Source: Demequina sp. TMPB413 (GTDB lineage Bacteria > Actinomycetota > Actinomycetes > Actinomycetales > Demequinaceae). From it: a DNA stretch of 64,000 bases. The notes under the pieces are model-generated. The model was not told where the DNA came from. It worked only from the letters and a program-made list of their open reading frames with translations, and did not search any database. A program made the translations under genes and the position numbers. Location of the stretch: contig NZ_CP096184.1 in assembly GCF_020447105.2 (NCBI RefSeq), forward strand, positions 1,674,001 to 1,738,000, in the 5' to 3' direction. Of the stretch, positions 1 through 8,392 are shown piece by piece. Position 1 is the stretch's first letter. Each line of letters opens with the position of its first letter.

Positions 1-2057
1 GAATTGATGAAGGAAGAGAATCCTGCAGGTCCGTCAGGTTCAAGGGTCTGCGGCTTGGCGATCGACTCGATCGCGGCGGTCTGGTAGGCGCCGTTCAGGA
101 GCAAATCAGTCATGCTGCCGACAGAGAGCGAGTCAAGCAACTCTTCCCACTTCGGGTCGTCCTTTGGCAGGCCCCTCAGGTCAATGAGAGCCAGTTCGGA
201 GCGTTCGCCCGTCGTCGGCTTCTCGCCGTCGAAAGCCTCGGCCGCGGCGTCGTCGTCCCATGCTGCGAAGCCCTCGGCGACGGCCTCGCTCGCGATGTAG
301 AGGTCAGGAGTCGGCGCCGTCGGGAAGGTGCCCGCGAAGTCCGCACGCGACATCGACAGGACCTTGCCCTCTTCTGGCTCGGCCGTGAACTGCGCCGAGA
401 CGTCGTCGAACTGGTTGGTGACCTCCGCCAGGTCGCTTGACCTGGTGTTGGCGCCTGAATAGACCACGTCGGACTCGACGGTGTAGGTGATCGGTTCCGT
501 CCCTGGTGCCACCGTGTGCGAGTCGGTGCGAAGGCTGATGACGTAGTCGCCCTCTTCCAGCACGTAGGCCCGCTCGCCCAGGTAGTCGTACGACGCCATG
601 TCCTCGACCGCGAGTTCGATGGTCAAGGTCTCGCTGGCGCCGGGCTCGAGCAGTTCCGTCTTGTCGAAGCCGCCCAGCACCACCTCGGCCTTTTCGATGC
701 CACCTTCGGTGTAAGGCGCGCTGTAGTACAGCTCGACGACGTCCTTGCCCGCGACCGCGCCGGTGTTGGTGACCTTGACGTCGACCTCCACCGATCCGTC
801 AACGTCTCCGGCTTCCGTGCCCACGATCTCCCACTCGAAGTCCGTGTAGCTCAACCCGTAGCCGAAGGGGTAGACCACTGCGTTGTCGTAGTTGATGAAG
901 CCCTCGGCTGCGGCCGTCTCGTAGTAGCGGTAGCCGATGTAGATACCCTCGGCATAGTTCACAAACGGGGCGTCCGACGTGACGGTGGCGTTCGACGTGG
1001 CGCGTTCGATGCTCGAGACCGGGTACGACACTTCAAGGTTCTCGTAGATGAAGTCGCCGAAGTTGACGAAGGTGGGGTCGGCGGTGAAGTCGGCGGCCCA
1101 CAGGTCCGCCGTGCGGCCGGAGGGGTTGACCTCGCCGCTCAGAATGCTGCCGACGGCGTTGAGACCGGTGGCGCCTGGCGAACCGGCGAGCAAGATCGCG
1201 TCGATGCCGCGGTCGCTTTGCAGGTCGCCCATCTCGATCGTGGTGGAGGAGTTGACCACCACGACGACGGTCTCGAAGTTGGCCTTCGCCAGGTCGATCA
1301 GGTCGCGCTCGTCCTTGTTGAGCTCGAGCTGGTGCTGGCCAGGCTCAGCGTTGTCATCCCAGTCCGTCATGTCCTGCGTGAGGTCTCCACCCTCGCCGCC
1401 TGGACGGCCGATGTAGACCACTGCCGCGTCGGCGAAGTCGGGGAACGACGCTGCGTGAGCCTCGTACTCGCCGACGGGGAGTTCGCCGATGTTGTATGTC
1501 GACTTGCCGGGGTTGTCCATCTCGATGTAGCCGCGGCGGTTGTCCTTCGCAAAGGCCTCAATCGCGGCGAAGACCTGGTCGTTGACCTGGAAACCAGCGT
1601 TCTCGAGCCCCGCACGAGCCGTGACTGCCGAGTTCGTGTCAACGGAACCGGAGCCGGAGCCGCCGAAAACGGGGTCGGCTGCCGCGCGGCCCAGCATCGT
1701 CACGCGCGAGTTTGCGGCGAGGGGCAGGGCGCCAGACTCGTTCTTCGCGAGGACGATGCCACCGGCGGCGATCTCTTCGACGAGCGCCCTAGCGGCCTCG
1801 TCGACTTCCTCAATAGTGGAGAACTCCGAGGTGTAGTAGTCGGTGTCCCAGCCCGCCGACTCCTCAGAGTTGGTGAACGTGTAGGTGCCAGAGCCAAATT
1901 GCGAGGCAACCCAGCCGCCAGCGACGTTGAGCGCCACGTTCGCCACAATGGCGACGGCAGTCACCAGGGTGAGGACGGGCACCCAGATCGCAAGGTACTT
2001 CTTGTTGGACATGGGCTTGTTCGCTCGGCGGGCGTTCTTTGGCGCCTTGGCGTTCAC
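1..2057 (-). CDS. Glycoside hydrolase family 3 beta-glucosidase-like protein, permuted domain order, 3' end off window
   Basis: Likely hydrolyses beta-linked glycosides at the cell surface. The GTG at 2055-2057 is preceded by AAGGAGAACCACA, a strong ribosome binding site; an in-frame ATG 15 codons later is an alternative. A basic N-terminus is followed by one hydrophobic segment (about residues 22-45), suggesting a signal anchor. The GH3 C-terminal-type domain comes first (GGSGSGSVDT region), then a fibronectin-III-like domain (VKVTNTGAVAGKDVVELYY), and only then the start of the GH3 TIM-barrel domain, ending at the edge in DGPAGFSSF. This reversed order is a known GH3 subtype. About 685 codons are present and the nucleophile region is not in view. 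A hairpin at 2179-2216 separates it from the upstream lipoprotein gene. Substrate cannot be read from the sequence. Confidence 0.85.
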   Translation of the reverse strand, partial: MNAKAPKNARRANKPMSNKKYLAIWVPVLTLVTAVAIVANVALNVAGGWVASQFGSGTYTFTNSEESAGWDTDYYTSEFSTIEEVDEAARALVEEIAAGGIVLAKNESGALPLAANSRVTMLGRAAADPVFGGSGSGSVDTNSAVTARAGLENAGFQVNDQVFAAIEAFAKDNRRGYIEMDNPGKSTYNIGELPVGEYEAHAASFPDFADAAVVYIGRPGGEGGDLTQDMTDWDDNAEPGQHQLELNKDERDLIDLAKANFETVVVVVNSSTTIEMGDLQSDRGIDAILLAGSPGATGLNAVGSILSGEVNPSGRTADLWAADFTADPTFVNFGDFIYENLEVSYPVSSIERATSNATVTSDAPFVNYAEGIYIGYRYYETAAAEGFINYDNAVVYPFGYGLSYTDFEWEIVGTEAGDVDGSVEVDVKVTNTGAVAGKDVVELYYSAPYTEGGIEKAEVVLGGFDKTELLEPGASETLTIELAVEDMASYDYLGERAYVLEEGDYVISLRTDSHTVAPGTEPITYTVESDVVYSGANTRSSDLAEVTNQFDDVSAQFTAEPEEGKVLSMSRADFAGTFPTAPTPDLYIASEAVAEGFAAWDDDAAAEAFDGEKPTTGERSELALIDLRGLPKDDPKWEELLDSLSVGSMTDLLLNGAYQTAAIESIAKPQTLEPDGPAGFSSFIN

Positions 2058-2178
2058 TGTGGTTCTCCTTCAGTGCTGTCCGTCGCGAGTGCTGGGCGAC
2101 GGTCGAATGTCGTGATGCGGGGCCGCGTGTGCGGTCGAGGTCGCGGCGTGTACCGCACCTTGTTGCGGCCCCTTGGCC

Positions 2179-2216
2179 CCGGGTGTCCGATCACAGAAGC
2201 GGTCGGACACCCGGGC
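2179..2216 (-). terminator. Hairpin terminator after the small lipoprotein gene
   Basis: A perfect 13-bp inverted repeat (2179-2191 with 2204-2216) around a 12-nt loop lies 35 nt past the lipoprotein stop codon. There is no long T-run, as is usual for high-GC terminators. Confidence 0.65.
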
Positions 2217-2250
2217 CTGCGCGTGAGTCACGCCAGGCGGGGCGAATTCT

Positions 2251-2664
2251 TCACTCGGTGACCTGAGTGATGGTTCCGTCTTGATCGATTTGCCAGGTCT
2301 CGCCTGTCGCTGCCGAATCGGCCTCGATGACGAAGTTGCCGCCTTCTTCGATCGTCACGGTTCCCGTGACGCGCGAGGCGGCGTCGGTGGCGACGAACGG
2401 CATCACCATGAGGCCGTACTTGATGGTCGGCTCCTGGACGTCGCTGGCAAGCATGACCTGGGCCCAGTCGTCGTCGGCGAGCGCATCCAAGACCGCCTGG
2501 CGGGCGGTCTGCAGGTCCGTTGCGACGTCGACGTTCACCTCAGCCGTGACGGCGGAGTCTTCTGCTTTGTCACCGTCGTTGCTGCTGCAACCCGTGAGAC
2601 CGATGGTGCCGGTGACGGCGATCAGCAGTCCGAGGCCTGTGGTCAGTACCTTGTTGTGCTTCAT
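2251..2664 (-). CDS. Small lipoprotein of unknown function between two GH3 genes
   Basis: This 137-residue protein was not recognised as a named family. It starts at an ATG preceded by GGGAGTAGAA. It has a basic n-region, a hydrophobic stretch and the lipobox LTGC at about residues 25-28, so it should be lipid-anchored outside the membrane. The mature part is acidic and serine/threonine rich at first, then a roughly 90-residue domain whose sequence (TVTIEEGGNFVIEADSAATG) suggests beta strands, ending in WQIDQDGTITQVTE. It lies between two GH3 genes on the same strand with a hairpin on each side, so it is probably its own transcript or a partial read-through product. A link to carbohydrate use is inferred only from position. 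Confidence 0.75.
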   Translation of the reverse strand: MKHNKVLTTGLGLLIAVTGTIGLTGCSSNDGDKAEDSAVTAEVNVDVATDLQTARQAVLDALADDDWAQVMLASDVQEPTIKYGLMVMPFVATDAASRVTGTVTIEEGGNFVIEADSAATGETWQIDQDGTITQVTE

Positions 2665-2714
2665 TTCTACTCCCTTGCTGAGGTGCGGCCGGGGGTGTCC
2701 CATGGCCTTGGTGC

Positions 2715-2754
2715 TCGCAGATGGCCGGCGACGTAGGCCGCCGGCCATCTGCGA
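2715..2754 (-). terminator. Strong hairpin terminator after the second GH3 gene
   Basis: A perfect 16-bp stem (2715-2730 with 2739-2754) around an 8-nt loop sits 17 nt past the GH3 stop. It ends in the 5' leader of the lipoprotein gene and should limit read-through. Confidence 0.75.
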
Positions 2755-2770
2755 TGGTGCTTGTGGTGCT

Positions 2771-5146
2771 TTAGTTAGCGATCGGACCCGAGTAGTTCAG
2801 GCCGAACCCGTAGTCGTACGCGTTGCCGTTGGCATCGGTGTAAGGCGTCATGTCCTTCGCGACGTCCTCAAACTGAGCCTCGACAGTGTCCATGTCGGCC
2901 GGGAACTGGATCGGCAGACGGCCCGAAGGCTCGTACTGACCCAGCGCCACGTCGATCACGGCCTGGTCGGAGGTGCCGAAGCTGACAAGGATCGCGTCAG
3001 ACTCCGCTTCGAACTCGGCGGGGATGATCGGGTTGACCGCCTTCAGAACGGTGATCACCGGGATGTCGTTCCCAGAGGCCTCGACAGCAGCCACTGCGCG
3101 CTTGAAGGCGTCCAGGTCTGCAGCGTTCGTAATGTACGCGGTGTTGCCGAAGTAGGAGCGGTTCTCCACGGTACCGTCCTCGAGAATGTCCCCCGAGATC
3201 GAGACCTTGCGGACGTTCTCTCCGTCAGCAACGTAAGGACCGTACTGCAGCGTGAGGGGCGTCCACGTCTTGGTGCCATCCTCAGCAACCGTGAGGCCCG
3301 CGTTGGTGAAGGTGCCGCCCGAGTTCGGGCTGTCCATCCCGACGAGTACCAAGTCGACGTCGGACAGGTCAGGAGCGGTGTAGCTCACGACCTTGCCCTC
3401 TGCGTCCAGTTCGACCTCATCGGTGACGACGGTGCCGAAGTACTGAGCGGCCACGTCCAGATCCATGGTCGGACCTTGCGTGTACGTCGCGGGACCAAAT
3501 GCTCCCGGGATGCCGATGTCGTATGACTGCGGGATGTACACGGTCTTGTCTGACCAGTCGCCGCCCTCTGCGATCACGCCGTCGTTCTTCAGCATGACGA
3601 CCGACGCGAGTTGAGCGTCGTAGCCAGCAGCCACCTTGTCCTCAGAGGCGAGAACAGAGGAGGACTCCGCAGGGTCGAGGAAGGCCGACTCGTACAGGCC
3701 CACCTGGAACATCATGTTGAGGATGCGCGTGCCGGACAGTTGGAAGCGAGTTTCCGCGTCCATATCGAGGTCACCTGCCTCGAACTTCTCCTGCCACAGG
3801 TCGGCAGCCTCGAGGATGAAGGTCGCGTCGTTCACGCCACCGAACATGTCGTGTCCGGTGCCCAGCACCTCGACGTAGCGCTCGGCGGGGGTCAGGTCCT
3901 CGGCGCCCCACGCCATGGCGAGGAAGGCACCCTCGTCGTTCGAGCCCGTCATGACGCCCCAGTCGGTCACGACGACACCCTCGTAAGAGTTGTCGTCGCG
4001 CAGGATCGCCATACGGCCGGAGTCGTACGCCGTACCGGTGCGGTCCTCGAACAGCGGGTCGCCGTTCGCGTCAAGCGCGATCGAGTACGCCGTCATGACT
4101 GCTGCCGAGTCGAGCGCTCCCTGGAAGACGGAGACGTGCTCGTCAAGGTTGTCGCCGGGGTAGACGCCGTACTTGCCTGAGGTGGTGTGACCTTCGCGGC
4201 CACCCTCACCGGGACCGTCTCCAGCCCAGTGCTTGATCATGGCGTTGACCGACTCTGCGCCCCACTCGGTGTCGCCACCAGTGGTCTGGAATCCGGTGAC
4301 GTAGGCGCCAGTGAGCTCGGCCGCTTGAGCCGCGTCTTCACCGAAGGTGCCACCCACGCGGCTCCAACGAGGCTCGGTGGCCAGGTCAACCTGCGGGCTC
4401 AAGGCAGTGGTGATGCCCAGCGCGCGGTACTCGGCCGACGCCATCTCGGCAAAGGTGAGCGTGTAGGACGAGTCGAACGTCGCCGCGAGGCCCAGGTTGG
4501 AGGGCCAGCGAGAGATGTCGGCGCCCTCAGCGTTGTATCCGCCCGAACCAGCGGTTGAGCGCGGGTCGGAGGCGAAGTTCACGGGCACGTAAGGCGTGTC
4601 AGCGGTCGCGAGCGTCTCGACGTATGCCTGCATGGAGTTGACCCACGGGACCGTCACTTCTGCGTCGCTGCCAGCTGCGTTCAGTACTGCGCGCAGGTTC
4701 GACTCGGACAGATAGGTCTTCTGGGCGTCCGTCAGGCCGTCCGCAGGTGAGCGCTCGTGCGAGCTGAAGAGCATGAGGCCGGCAATCTGCTCGATCGACA
4801 TCTGCGAAGCGAGGTCGGCTGCGCGCTCGCTCGAGTCGACGCGCCAGTCCTCCCACGTGTCCAACTCGCCGTTGGCGTTCATGTCCTTGAACGCGTACGT
4901 CGAGCCGTCGATGACCTCGTCGATGAGCGTGATGCCACTGTCCACACCGTATGACAGCGTGGCGCCGTCGGCAGGGTTGTCCACCACGACGAACGTGGTG
5001 GTGCCGTCGGTGACCTCTCGCGTCTCGTACTTGGCTGGCTGGGCCGTGGGAGTGTCATCGTCGGGGTCGCTGGTGCACGCTGCGAGCGTGAGCGTCATGC
5101 CCAGCATCGCGAAAAGCGCCGCACCCTTGATAGGCGTAGGCCTCAT
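2771..5146 (-). CDS. Lipid-anchored glycoside hydrolase family 3 (beta-glucosidase-like)
   Basis: A 791-residue secreted GH3 enzyme that should cleave terminal beta-linked sugars from oligosaccharides outside the membrane. The signal peptide ends in the lipobox LAAC with Cys24 as the lipidated residue. The GH3 barrel runs from about residue 105 to 480 with conserved KHW at about 305-307 and the nucleophile region VVVTDWG (Asp395). The C-terminal alpha/beta sandwich follows and ends with the GH3 signature YDYGFGLNYSGP. Length fits secreted GH3 enzymes. Unlike the gene at the left edge it has the usual domain order. The ATG has its own GGAG site but overlaps the stop of an 11-codon upstream reading frame with a better ribosome binding site, so translational coupling is possible. 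Substrate is unknown. Confidence 0.92.
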   Translation of the reverse strand: MRPTPIKGAALFAMLGMTLTLAACTSDPDDDTPTAQPAKYETREVTDGTTTFVVVDNPADGATLSYGVDSGITLIDEVIDGSTYAFKDMNANGELDTWEDWRVDSSERAADLASQMSIEQIAGLMLFSSHERSPADGLTDAQKTYLSESNLRAVLNAAGSDAEVTVPWVNSMQAYVETLATADTPYVPVNFASDPRSTAGSGGYNAEGADISRWPSNLGLAATFDSSYTLTFAEMASAEYRALGITTALSPQVDLATEPRWSRVGGTFGEDAAQAAELTGAYVTGFQTTGGDTEWGAESVNAMIKHWAGDGPGEGGREGHTTSGKYGVYPGDNLDEHVSVFQGALDSAAVMTAYSIALDANGDPLFEDRTGTAYDSGRMAILRDDNSYEGVVVTDWGVMTGSNDEGAFLAMAWGAEDLTPAERYVEVLGTGHDMFGGVNDATFILEAADLWQEKFEAGDLDMDAETRFQLSGTRILNMMFQVGLYESAFLDPAESSSVLASEDKVAAGYDAQLASVVMLKNDGVIAEGGDWSDKTVYIPQSYDIGIPGAFGPATYTQGPTMDLDVAAQYFGTVVTDEVELDAEGKVVSYTAPDLSDVDLVLVGMDSPNSGGTFTNAGLTVAEDGTKTWTPLTLQYGPYVADGENVRKVSISGDILEDGTVENRSYFGNTAYITNAADLDAFKRAVAAVEASGNDIPVITVLKAVNPIIPAEFEAESDAILVSFGTSDQAVIDVALGQYEPSGRLPIQFPADMDTVEAQFEDVAKDMTPYTDANGNAYDYGFGLNYSGPIAN

Positions 5147-5178
5147 TGCCGGTCTCCAATCGTCGTCATCGACTTCAT
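5143..5178 (-). CDS. Putative 11-residue leader peptide coupled to the GH3 gene
   Basis: ATG at 5178 is preceded by AGGAGA six bases upstream and opens a reading frame encoding MKSMTTIGDRQ. Its TGA overlaps the GH3 start in an ATGA arrangement. Such a layout would couple GH3 translation to the leader, or set a short leader ahead of the main protein. There is no run of one amino acid that would suggest attenuation. Inference from sequence only. Confidence 0.4.
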   Translation of the reverse strand: MKSMTTIGDRQ

Positions 5179-5494
5179 TGCTTGTCTCCTGTGCAACTGG
5201 TGGGCCGCGTGCGGTATCGCACTTGTCGACACTGCGCGCCGCCCCGCCCGATCACCGTCCATGCGCGGCAACCATGCCGCTCTGTACGCCTTAGGCGAGA
5301 TGTATTTCTTAGGTCAGCGCTCTCACCGCGGTGCCGTGGTCAGGCGACTCGTCGATCCGAGCATCGTTGCCGGACCGCCGACGCACCACGGGTGATTGCG
5401 CTATCCGGAAGTCAATCAGCGGGCCATGTCGCCCATCGGGTCGCTCGCACGACCTGTTACACACGCCGCAAGATCTGTCGCTGCACGGGGCGGC

Positions 5495-5523
5495 CGTTAT
5501 CGTTCCGTTATCTGAGCGTTATC
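5495..5523. promoter_or_regulatory. Three CGTTATC direct repeats spaced exactly 11 bp
   Basis: CGTTATC occurs at 5495-5501, 5506-5512 and 5517-5523. A spacing of one helical turn is typical of arrays bound by OmpR/PhoB-type response regulators, including actinobacterial GlnR, MtrA and PhoP types. The array lies about 90 bp upstream of the accD -10 box and 320 bp upstream of the divergent GH3 leader. The rest of 5179-5614 shows no gene. Confidence 0.45.
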
Positions 5524-5614
5524 GCCCCGCGATGAGGCGGTTCAACGGATCTCGCCTCGTAAGGGCTCAACGCGCCGCGCCCTGCGTCGAGGGCGTGCAG
5601 CAAGGAAGGGCGGC

Positions 5615-5620
5615 TAGGCT
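5615..5620 (+). promoter_or_regulatory. -10 box (TAGGCT) of accD
   Basis: TAGGCT places transcription start near 5627, leaving a short leader that carries AAGGGAG and then the GTG at 5648. This supports 5648 rather than the in-frame GTG at 5621 as the accD start. Confidence 0.5.
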
Positions 5621-5647
5621 GTGTCCGAGTTGACCCAAGGGAGCAAA

Positions 5648-7231
5648 GTGGCCGACACCACCAAGTCCACCGCGTCCGCACTTGCGGGACTGCGCGACAA
5701 GATGACCGCCGCGATCGAGACGCCGGAAGCCGCGGCGCTGGAGAAGCAGCACGCTCGCGGCAAGAAGACGGCGCGCGAGCGCGTGGAACTGTTGCTCGAC
5801 GAGGGTTCCTTCGTCGAGTTCGACGCCCTCACGCGCCACCGCGCCACCGCGTTCGGACTGGACAAGAACCGCCCCTTTGGCGACGGCGTCGTCACCGGCT
5901 ACGGCACCGTCGACGGTCGCCAGGTGGCCGTCTACTCTCAAGACTTCACCGTGTTCGGCGGTTCGCTGGGCGAGACCCACGGCCACAAGATCACCAAGGT
6001 GCAGGACTTCGCGTTGCGTACAGGAGTGCCGCTCATCGGGATCTCCGACGGCGGTGGCGCGCGCATCCAAGAGGGCGTCGCCGCCCTCACCCAGTTCGCC
6101 GAAATCTTCCGGCGCAACGTCGCCGCGTCCGGCGTCATCCCCCAGATCTCGATCATCTTGGGGCCGAGCGCCGGCGGTGCCGTCTACTCGCCCGCCCTGA
6201 CCGACTTCATCGTCATGGCGGACGGCACGTCGCAAATGTTCATCACCGGCCCTGACGTCATCAAGTCGGTCACGGGAGAAGAGGTCACGTTCGAGGACCT
6301 TGGCGGCGGTCAGACGCACAACGTCAAGTCTGGCGTGGCCCACTACCTCGCCGACGACGAGGACGACGCGATCGAGTACGTGCAGCACTTGCTGCAGTTC
6401 CTTCCGCAAAACAACCTCTCGGACCCCACCGTGTGGGACATGGAAGCTGACCTTGACGTCACGGACGACGACCTCGCGCTCGACGCGCTGGTGCCGGATA
6501 GCGACAACCAGCCCTATGACATGAAGACCGTCATCGAGACCGTGCTCGACGACGGCGACTTCCTCGAGGTGCAGCCTCTGTTCGCCTCCAACGTGGTCGT
6601 CGGCTTCGGTCACGTCGAGGGCCACTCGGTGGGTGTGGTCGCCAACCAGCCGTTGTCGATGGCTGGCACCCTCGATATCAACGCTGCGGAGAAGGCCGCG
6701 CGGTTTGTGCGCACGTGCGATGCGTTCAACATCCCCGTCTTGACGTTCGTGGACGTGCCAGGCTTCCTACCTGGCGTTGACCAAGAGCACCAGGGCATCA
6801 TTCGCCGCGGAGCCAAACTGATCTACGCCTATGCAGAGGCCACCGTGCCGCTCATCACCGTGATCACACGCAAGGCTTATGGCGGCGCGTACATCGTGAT
6901 GGCATCCAAGCAACTTGGCGCCGACATCAACCTGGCCTGGCCCACCGCTCAGATTGCCGTGATGGGAGCGAGCGGCGCCGTCAACATCCTGTCGCGACGC
7001 GCCCTCGCCGAGGTCGAGAAGGCTGGCGGGGACGTCGACGCCGAACGGCAAGCGCTGATCGACGACTACGAGGCGAGCATCGTCAATCCCTACAACGCAG
7101 CTGACAAGGGCTACGTGGACGCCGTGATCGAACCGTCGCAGACGCGCGCGCAGATTGTGCGTGGACTGCGCGCCCTGCGCACCAAGCGCGCGGCACTTCC
7201 CCCCAAGAAGCACGGGAACATCCCGCTATGA
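5648..7231 (+). CDS. accD: Acyl-CoA (propionyl-CoA type) carboxylase beta subunit, carboxyltransferase
   Basis: The carboxyltransferase half of a biotin-dependent acyl-CoA carboxylase. It transfers CO2 from carboxybiotin on the alpha subunit to acetyl- or propionyl-CoA, giving malonyl- or methylmalonyl-CoA for lipid synthesis. It is 527 residues from the GTG that follows AAGGGAG, the normal length for AccD5/PccB. The N-terminal crotonase-like domain holds GGGARIQEG and the oxyanion segment [11 protein letters not shown]; the C-terminal domain holds [38 protein letters not shown] conserved sequence and [12 protein letters not shown]. It overlaps accE by four bases, and the biotinylated alpha subunit lies 5.7 kb downstream. 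In-frame GTG at 5621 would add nine residues but lacks a ribosome binding site. Confidence 0.95.
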   Translation: MADTTKSTASALAGLRDKMTAAIETPEAAALEKQHARGKKTARERVELLLDEGSFVEFDALTRHRATAFGLDKNRPFGDGVVTGYGTVDGRQVAVYSQDFTVFGGSLGETHGHKITKVQDFALRTGVPLIGISDGGGARIQEGVAALTQFAEIFRRNVAASGVIPQISIILGPSAGGAVYSPALTDFIVMADGTSQMFITGPDVIKSVTGEEVTFEDLGGGQTHNVKSGVAHYLADDEDDAIEYVQHLLQFLPQNNLSDPTVWDMEADLDVTDDDLALDALVPDSDNQPYDMKTVIETVLDDGDFLEVQPLFASNVVVGFGHVEGHSVGVVANQPLSMAGTLDINAAEKAARFVRTCDAFNIPVLTFVDVPGFLPGVDQEHQGIIRRGAKLIYAYAEATVPLITVITRKAYGGAYIVMASKQLGADINLAWPTAQIAVMGASGAVNILSRRALAEVEKAGGDVDAERQALIDDYEASIVNPYNAADKGYVDAVIEPSQTRAQIVRGLRALRTKRAALPPKKHGNIPL

Positions 7232-7470
7232 GTGACGTCGACGGCGTCATGGATGCCTCCGCATCGATGCGGGTGGTGCGCGGCGCCCCTAACGACGACG
7301 AACTGGCCGCTCTCGTCGCGGGGATGGCGGCCATGGCGAGCGTCGCCCACGACGAGGAGGAGCCAGGCTCCCCCACCTCGGCATGGATGGATCGCGCGCG
7401 CACGATGCGCGGCATCAAGGTGGGCGTACTTGGCCGCGGGCCAGGCGCTTGGCGGCACTCGCTCAGATGA
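7228..7470 (+). CDS. accE: Acyl-CoA carboxylase epsilon subunit
   Basis: An 80-residue protein resembling the small epsilon subunit that stabilises actinobacterial acyl-CoA carboxylase holoenzymes. The sequence shows the family pattern: an N-terminal strand ([25 protein letters not shown]), an acidic linker, then W-x-D-R-A-R near residue 53 and a basic end. Its ATG overlaps the accD stop by four bases and its stop overlaps the next gene likewise, so the two should be translated together. The family diverges fast, so position after accD is part of the evidence. Confidence 0.88.
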   Translation: MSDVDGVMDASASMRVVRGAPNDDELAALVAGMAAMASVAHDEEEPGSPTSAWMDRARTMRGIKVGVLGRGPGAWRHSLR

Positions 7471-8099
7471 GGTCCCGCACGCGCCTGCACCCTCGCTACC
7501 GCTGGCTGGTGGCTGCCTTGGTGCTGGTGCCTACGGCCATCGCGACCCCGTGGATGATCGTGCGGGGAACCACGGCTTCGGACACCCAACCGGCGGACGC
7601 TTCGTTTGACCACGCCGACGCCGCCGTCGTGCTGGGGGCCCGCGTGTACGCGGACGGGCGCCCGTCGCGCTTTCTCCGCGAGCGCGTCGAGACGGGAGTG
7701 CAGTTGTATCTCGACGGCACCGTTGACCGCCTCATCATGAGCGGCGACGGTTCCGATAGTTCCGGATTCGGCGAGCCGAGCGTGATGCGCCAGGTCGCGG
7801 AGAACATGGGGGTGCCGCCGGAGGCCATCGAAGAGGACCCCCTGGGCGTCGACACCTACTCGTCGTGCGTGAACGCCCGCGACACTTTCGGGGCCAGCAG
7901 CGTGATCATGGTCAGCCAGGAATTCCACGTCCCGCGCGCGGTGTGGGTGTGCGACCGCATCGGCCTGTCCGCCCAGGGCGCGTACCCACCTCAACGTCTC
8001 ACCAAGTCAACGCTGACGGGACACGTGCGCGAGATCGCGGCGGACGCGAAGGCCATGTTGGACGTGTGGAGCGGCAGGGTTCCCGACGGCACGTCCTGA
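7467..8099 (+). CDS. SanA/YdcF-like DUF218 membrane-associated protein
   Basis: A 210-residue protein with one N-terminal membrane segment (about residues 11-29) and a DUF218 domain outside it. Family features visible are DAAVVLGARV, GRPSRFLRERVETGVQLY, the LIMSGDG strand, the YSSCVNARDTF helix and VSQEFHVPRAVWVCDR. SanA-type proteins affect envelope permeability and vancomycin tolerance in enterobacteria; the reaction is not established. The start ATG overlaps the accE stop by four bases. The in-frame ATG 28 codons upstream lies inside accE and was not chosen. Confidence 0.85.
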   Translation: MRSRTRLHPRYRWLVAALVLVPTAIATPWMIVRGTTASDTQPADASFDHADAAVVLGARVYADGRPSRFLRERVETGVQLYLDGTVDRLIMSGDGSDSSGFGEPSVMRQVAENMGVPPEAIEEDPLGVDTYSSCVNARDTFGASSVIMVSQEFHVPRAVWVCDRIGLSAQGAYPPQRLTKSTLTGHVREIAADAKAMLDVWSGRVPDGTS

Positions 8100-8134
8100 C
8101 ACTCGGAAGGGCAGGTCACCCGGGACCAAAGTAA

Positions 8135-8153
8135 TTAGGTAAGGCTTACCTTT
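8135..8153. promoter_or_regulatory. DtxR/IdeR-type iron box of feoABC
   Basis: TTAGGTAAGGCTTACCTTT closely matches the 19-bp DtxR/IdeR consensus (TTAGGTTAGGCTAACCTAA). It covers the expected -35 region of the feoA promoter, whose -10 is TAGCGT at 8159-8164, six bases before the ATG. Iron-loaded repressor would block polymerase binding. Confidence 0.85.
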
Positions 8154-8170
8154 CGAAATAGCGTGAGCCT

Positions 8171-8392
8171 ATGCAGCTCATTGCGATGGCGCCGGGCACG
8201 CGGGCACACGTCCGCGCCGTCAGTGCGGACTCGGCCGCGGTACTCCGTCTGCGCGAGATGGGCATCAGGCCGGGCGCGCTTCTGCGGCTCACGGCACGGG
8301 GTGCATCCGGCTCACGCATCGTGTCGATCGGCGCCTCCCGGTTAGCCATCGACTCCGCGACGTGCGCGTTGATCGAGGTGGATCCGTCATGA
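8171..8392 (+). CDS. feoA: Ferrous iron transport protein A
   Basis: A 73-residue SH3-like FeoA protein, the small cytosolic partner of FeoB. The sequence shows the family core LREMGIRPGALLRL, a hydrophobic strand RIVSIGASRLAID and the ending ALIEVDPS. The ATG is six bases after TAGCGT, so the transcript may be leaderless. It overlaps feoB by four bases. An iron box just upstream implies repression when iron is plentiful. Confidence 0.9.
   Translation: MQLIAMAPGTRAHVRAVSADSAAVLRLREMGIRPGALLRLTARGASGSRIVSIGASRLAIDSATCALIEVDPS

Noticed and set aside
516..2261. 581-codon open frame on the plus strand
   Set aside because: It lies opposite the GH3 gene and is rich in Val, Arg and Gly with no family features; a typical antisense shadow in high-GC DNA.
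5621..5647. Upstream GTG start for accD
   Set aside because: It lies directly after the -10 box, ahead of the likely transcription start, while GTG at 5648 has AAGGGAG.
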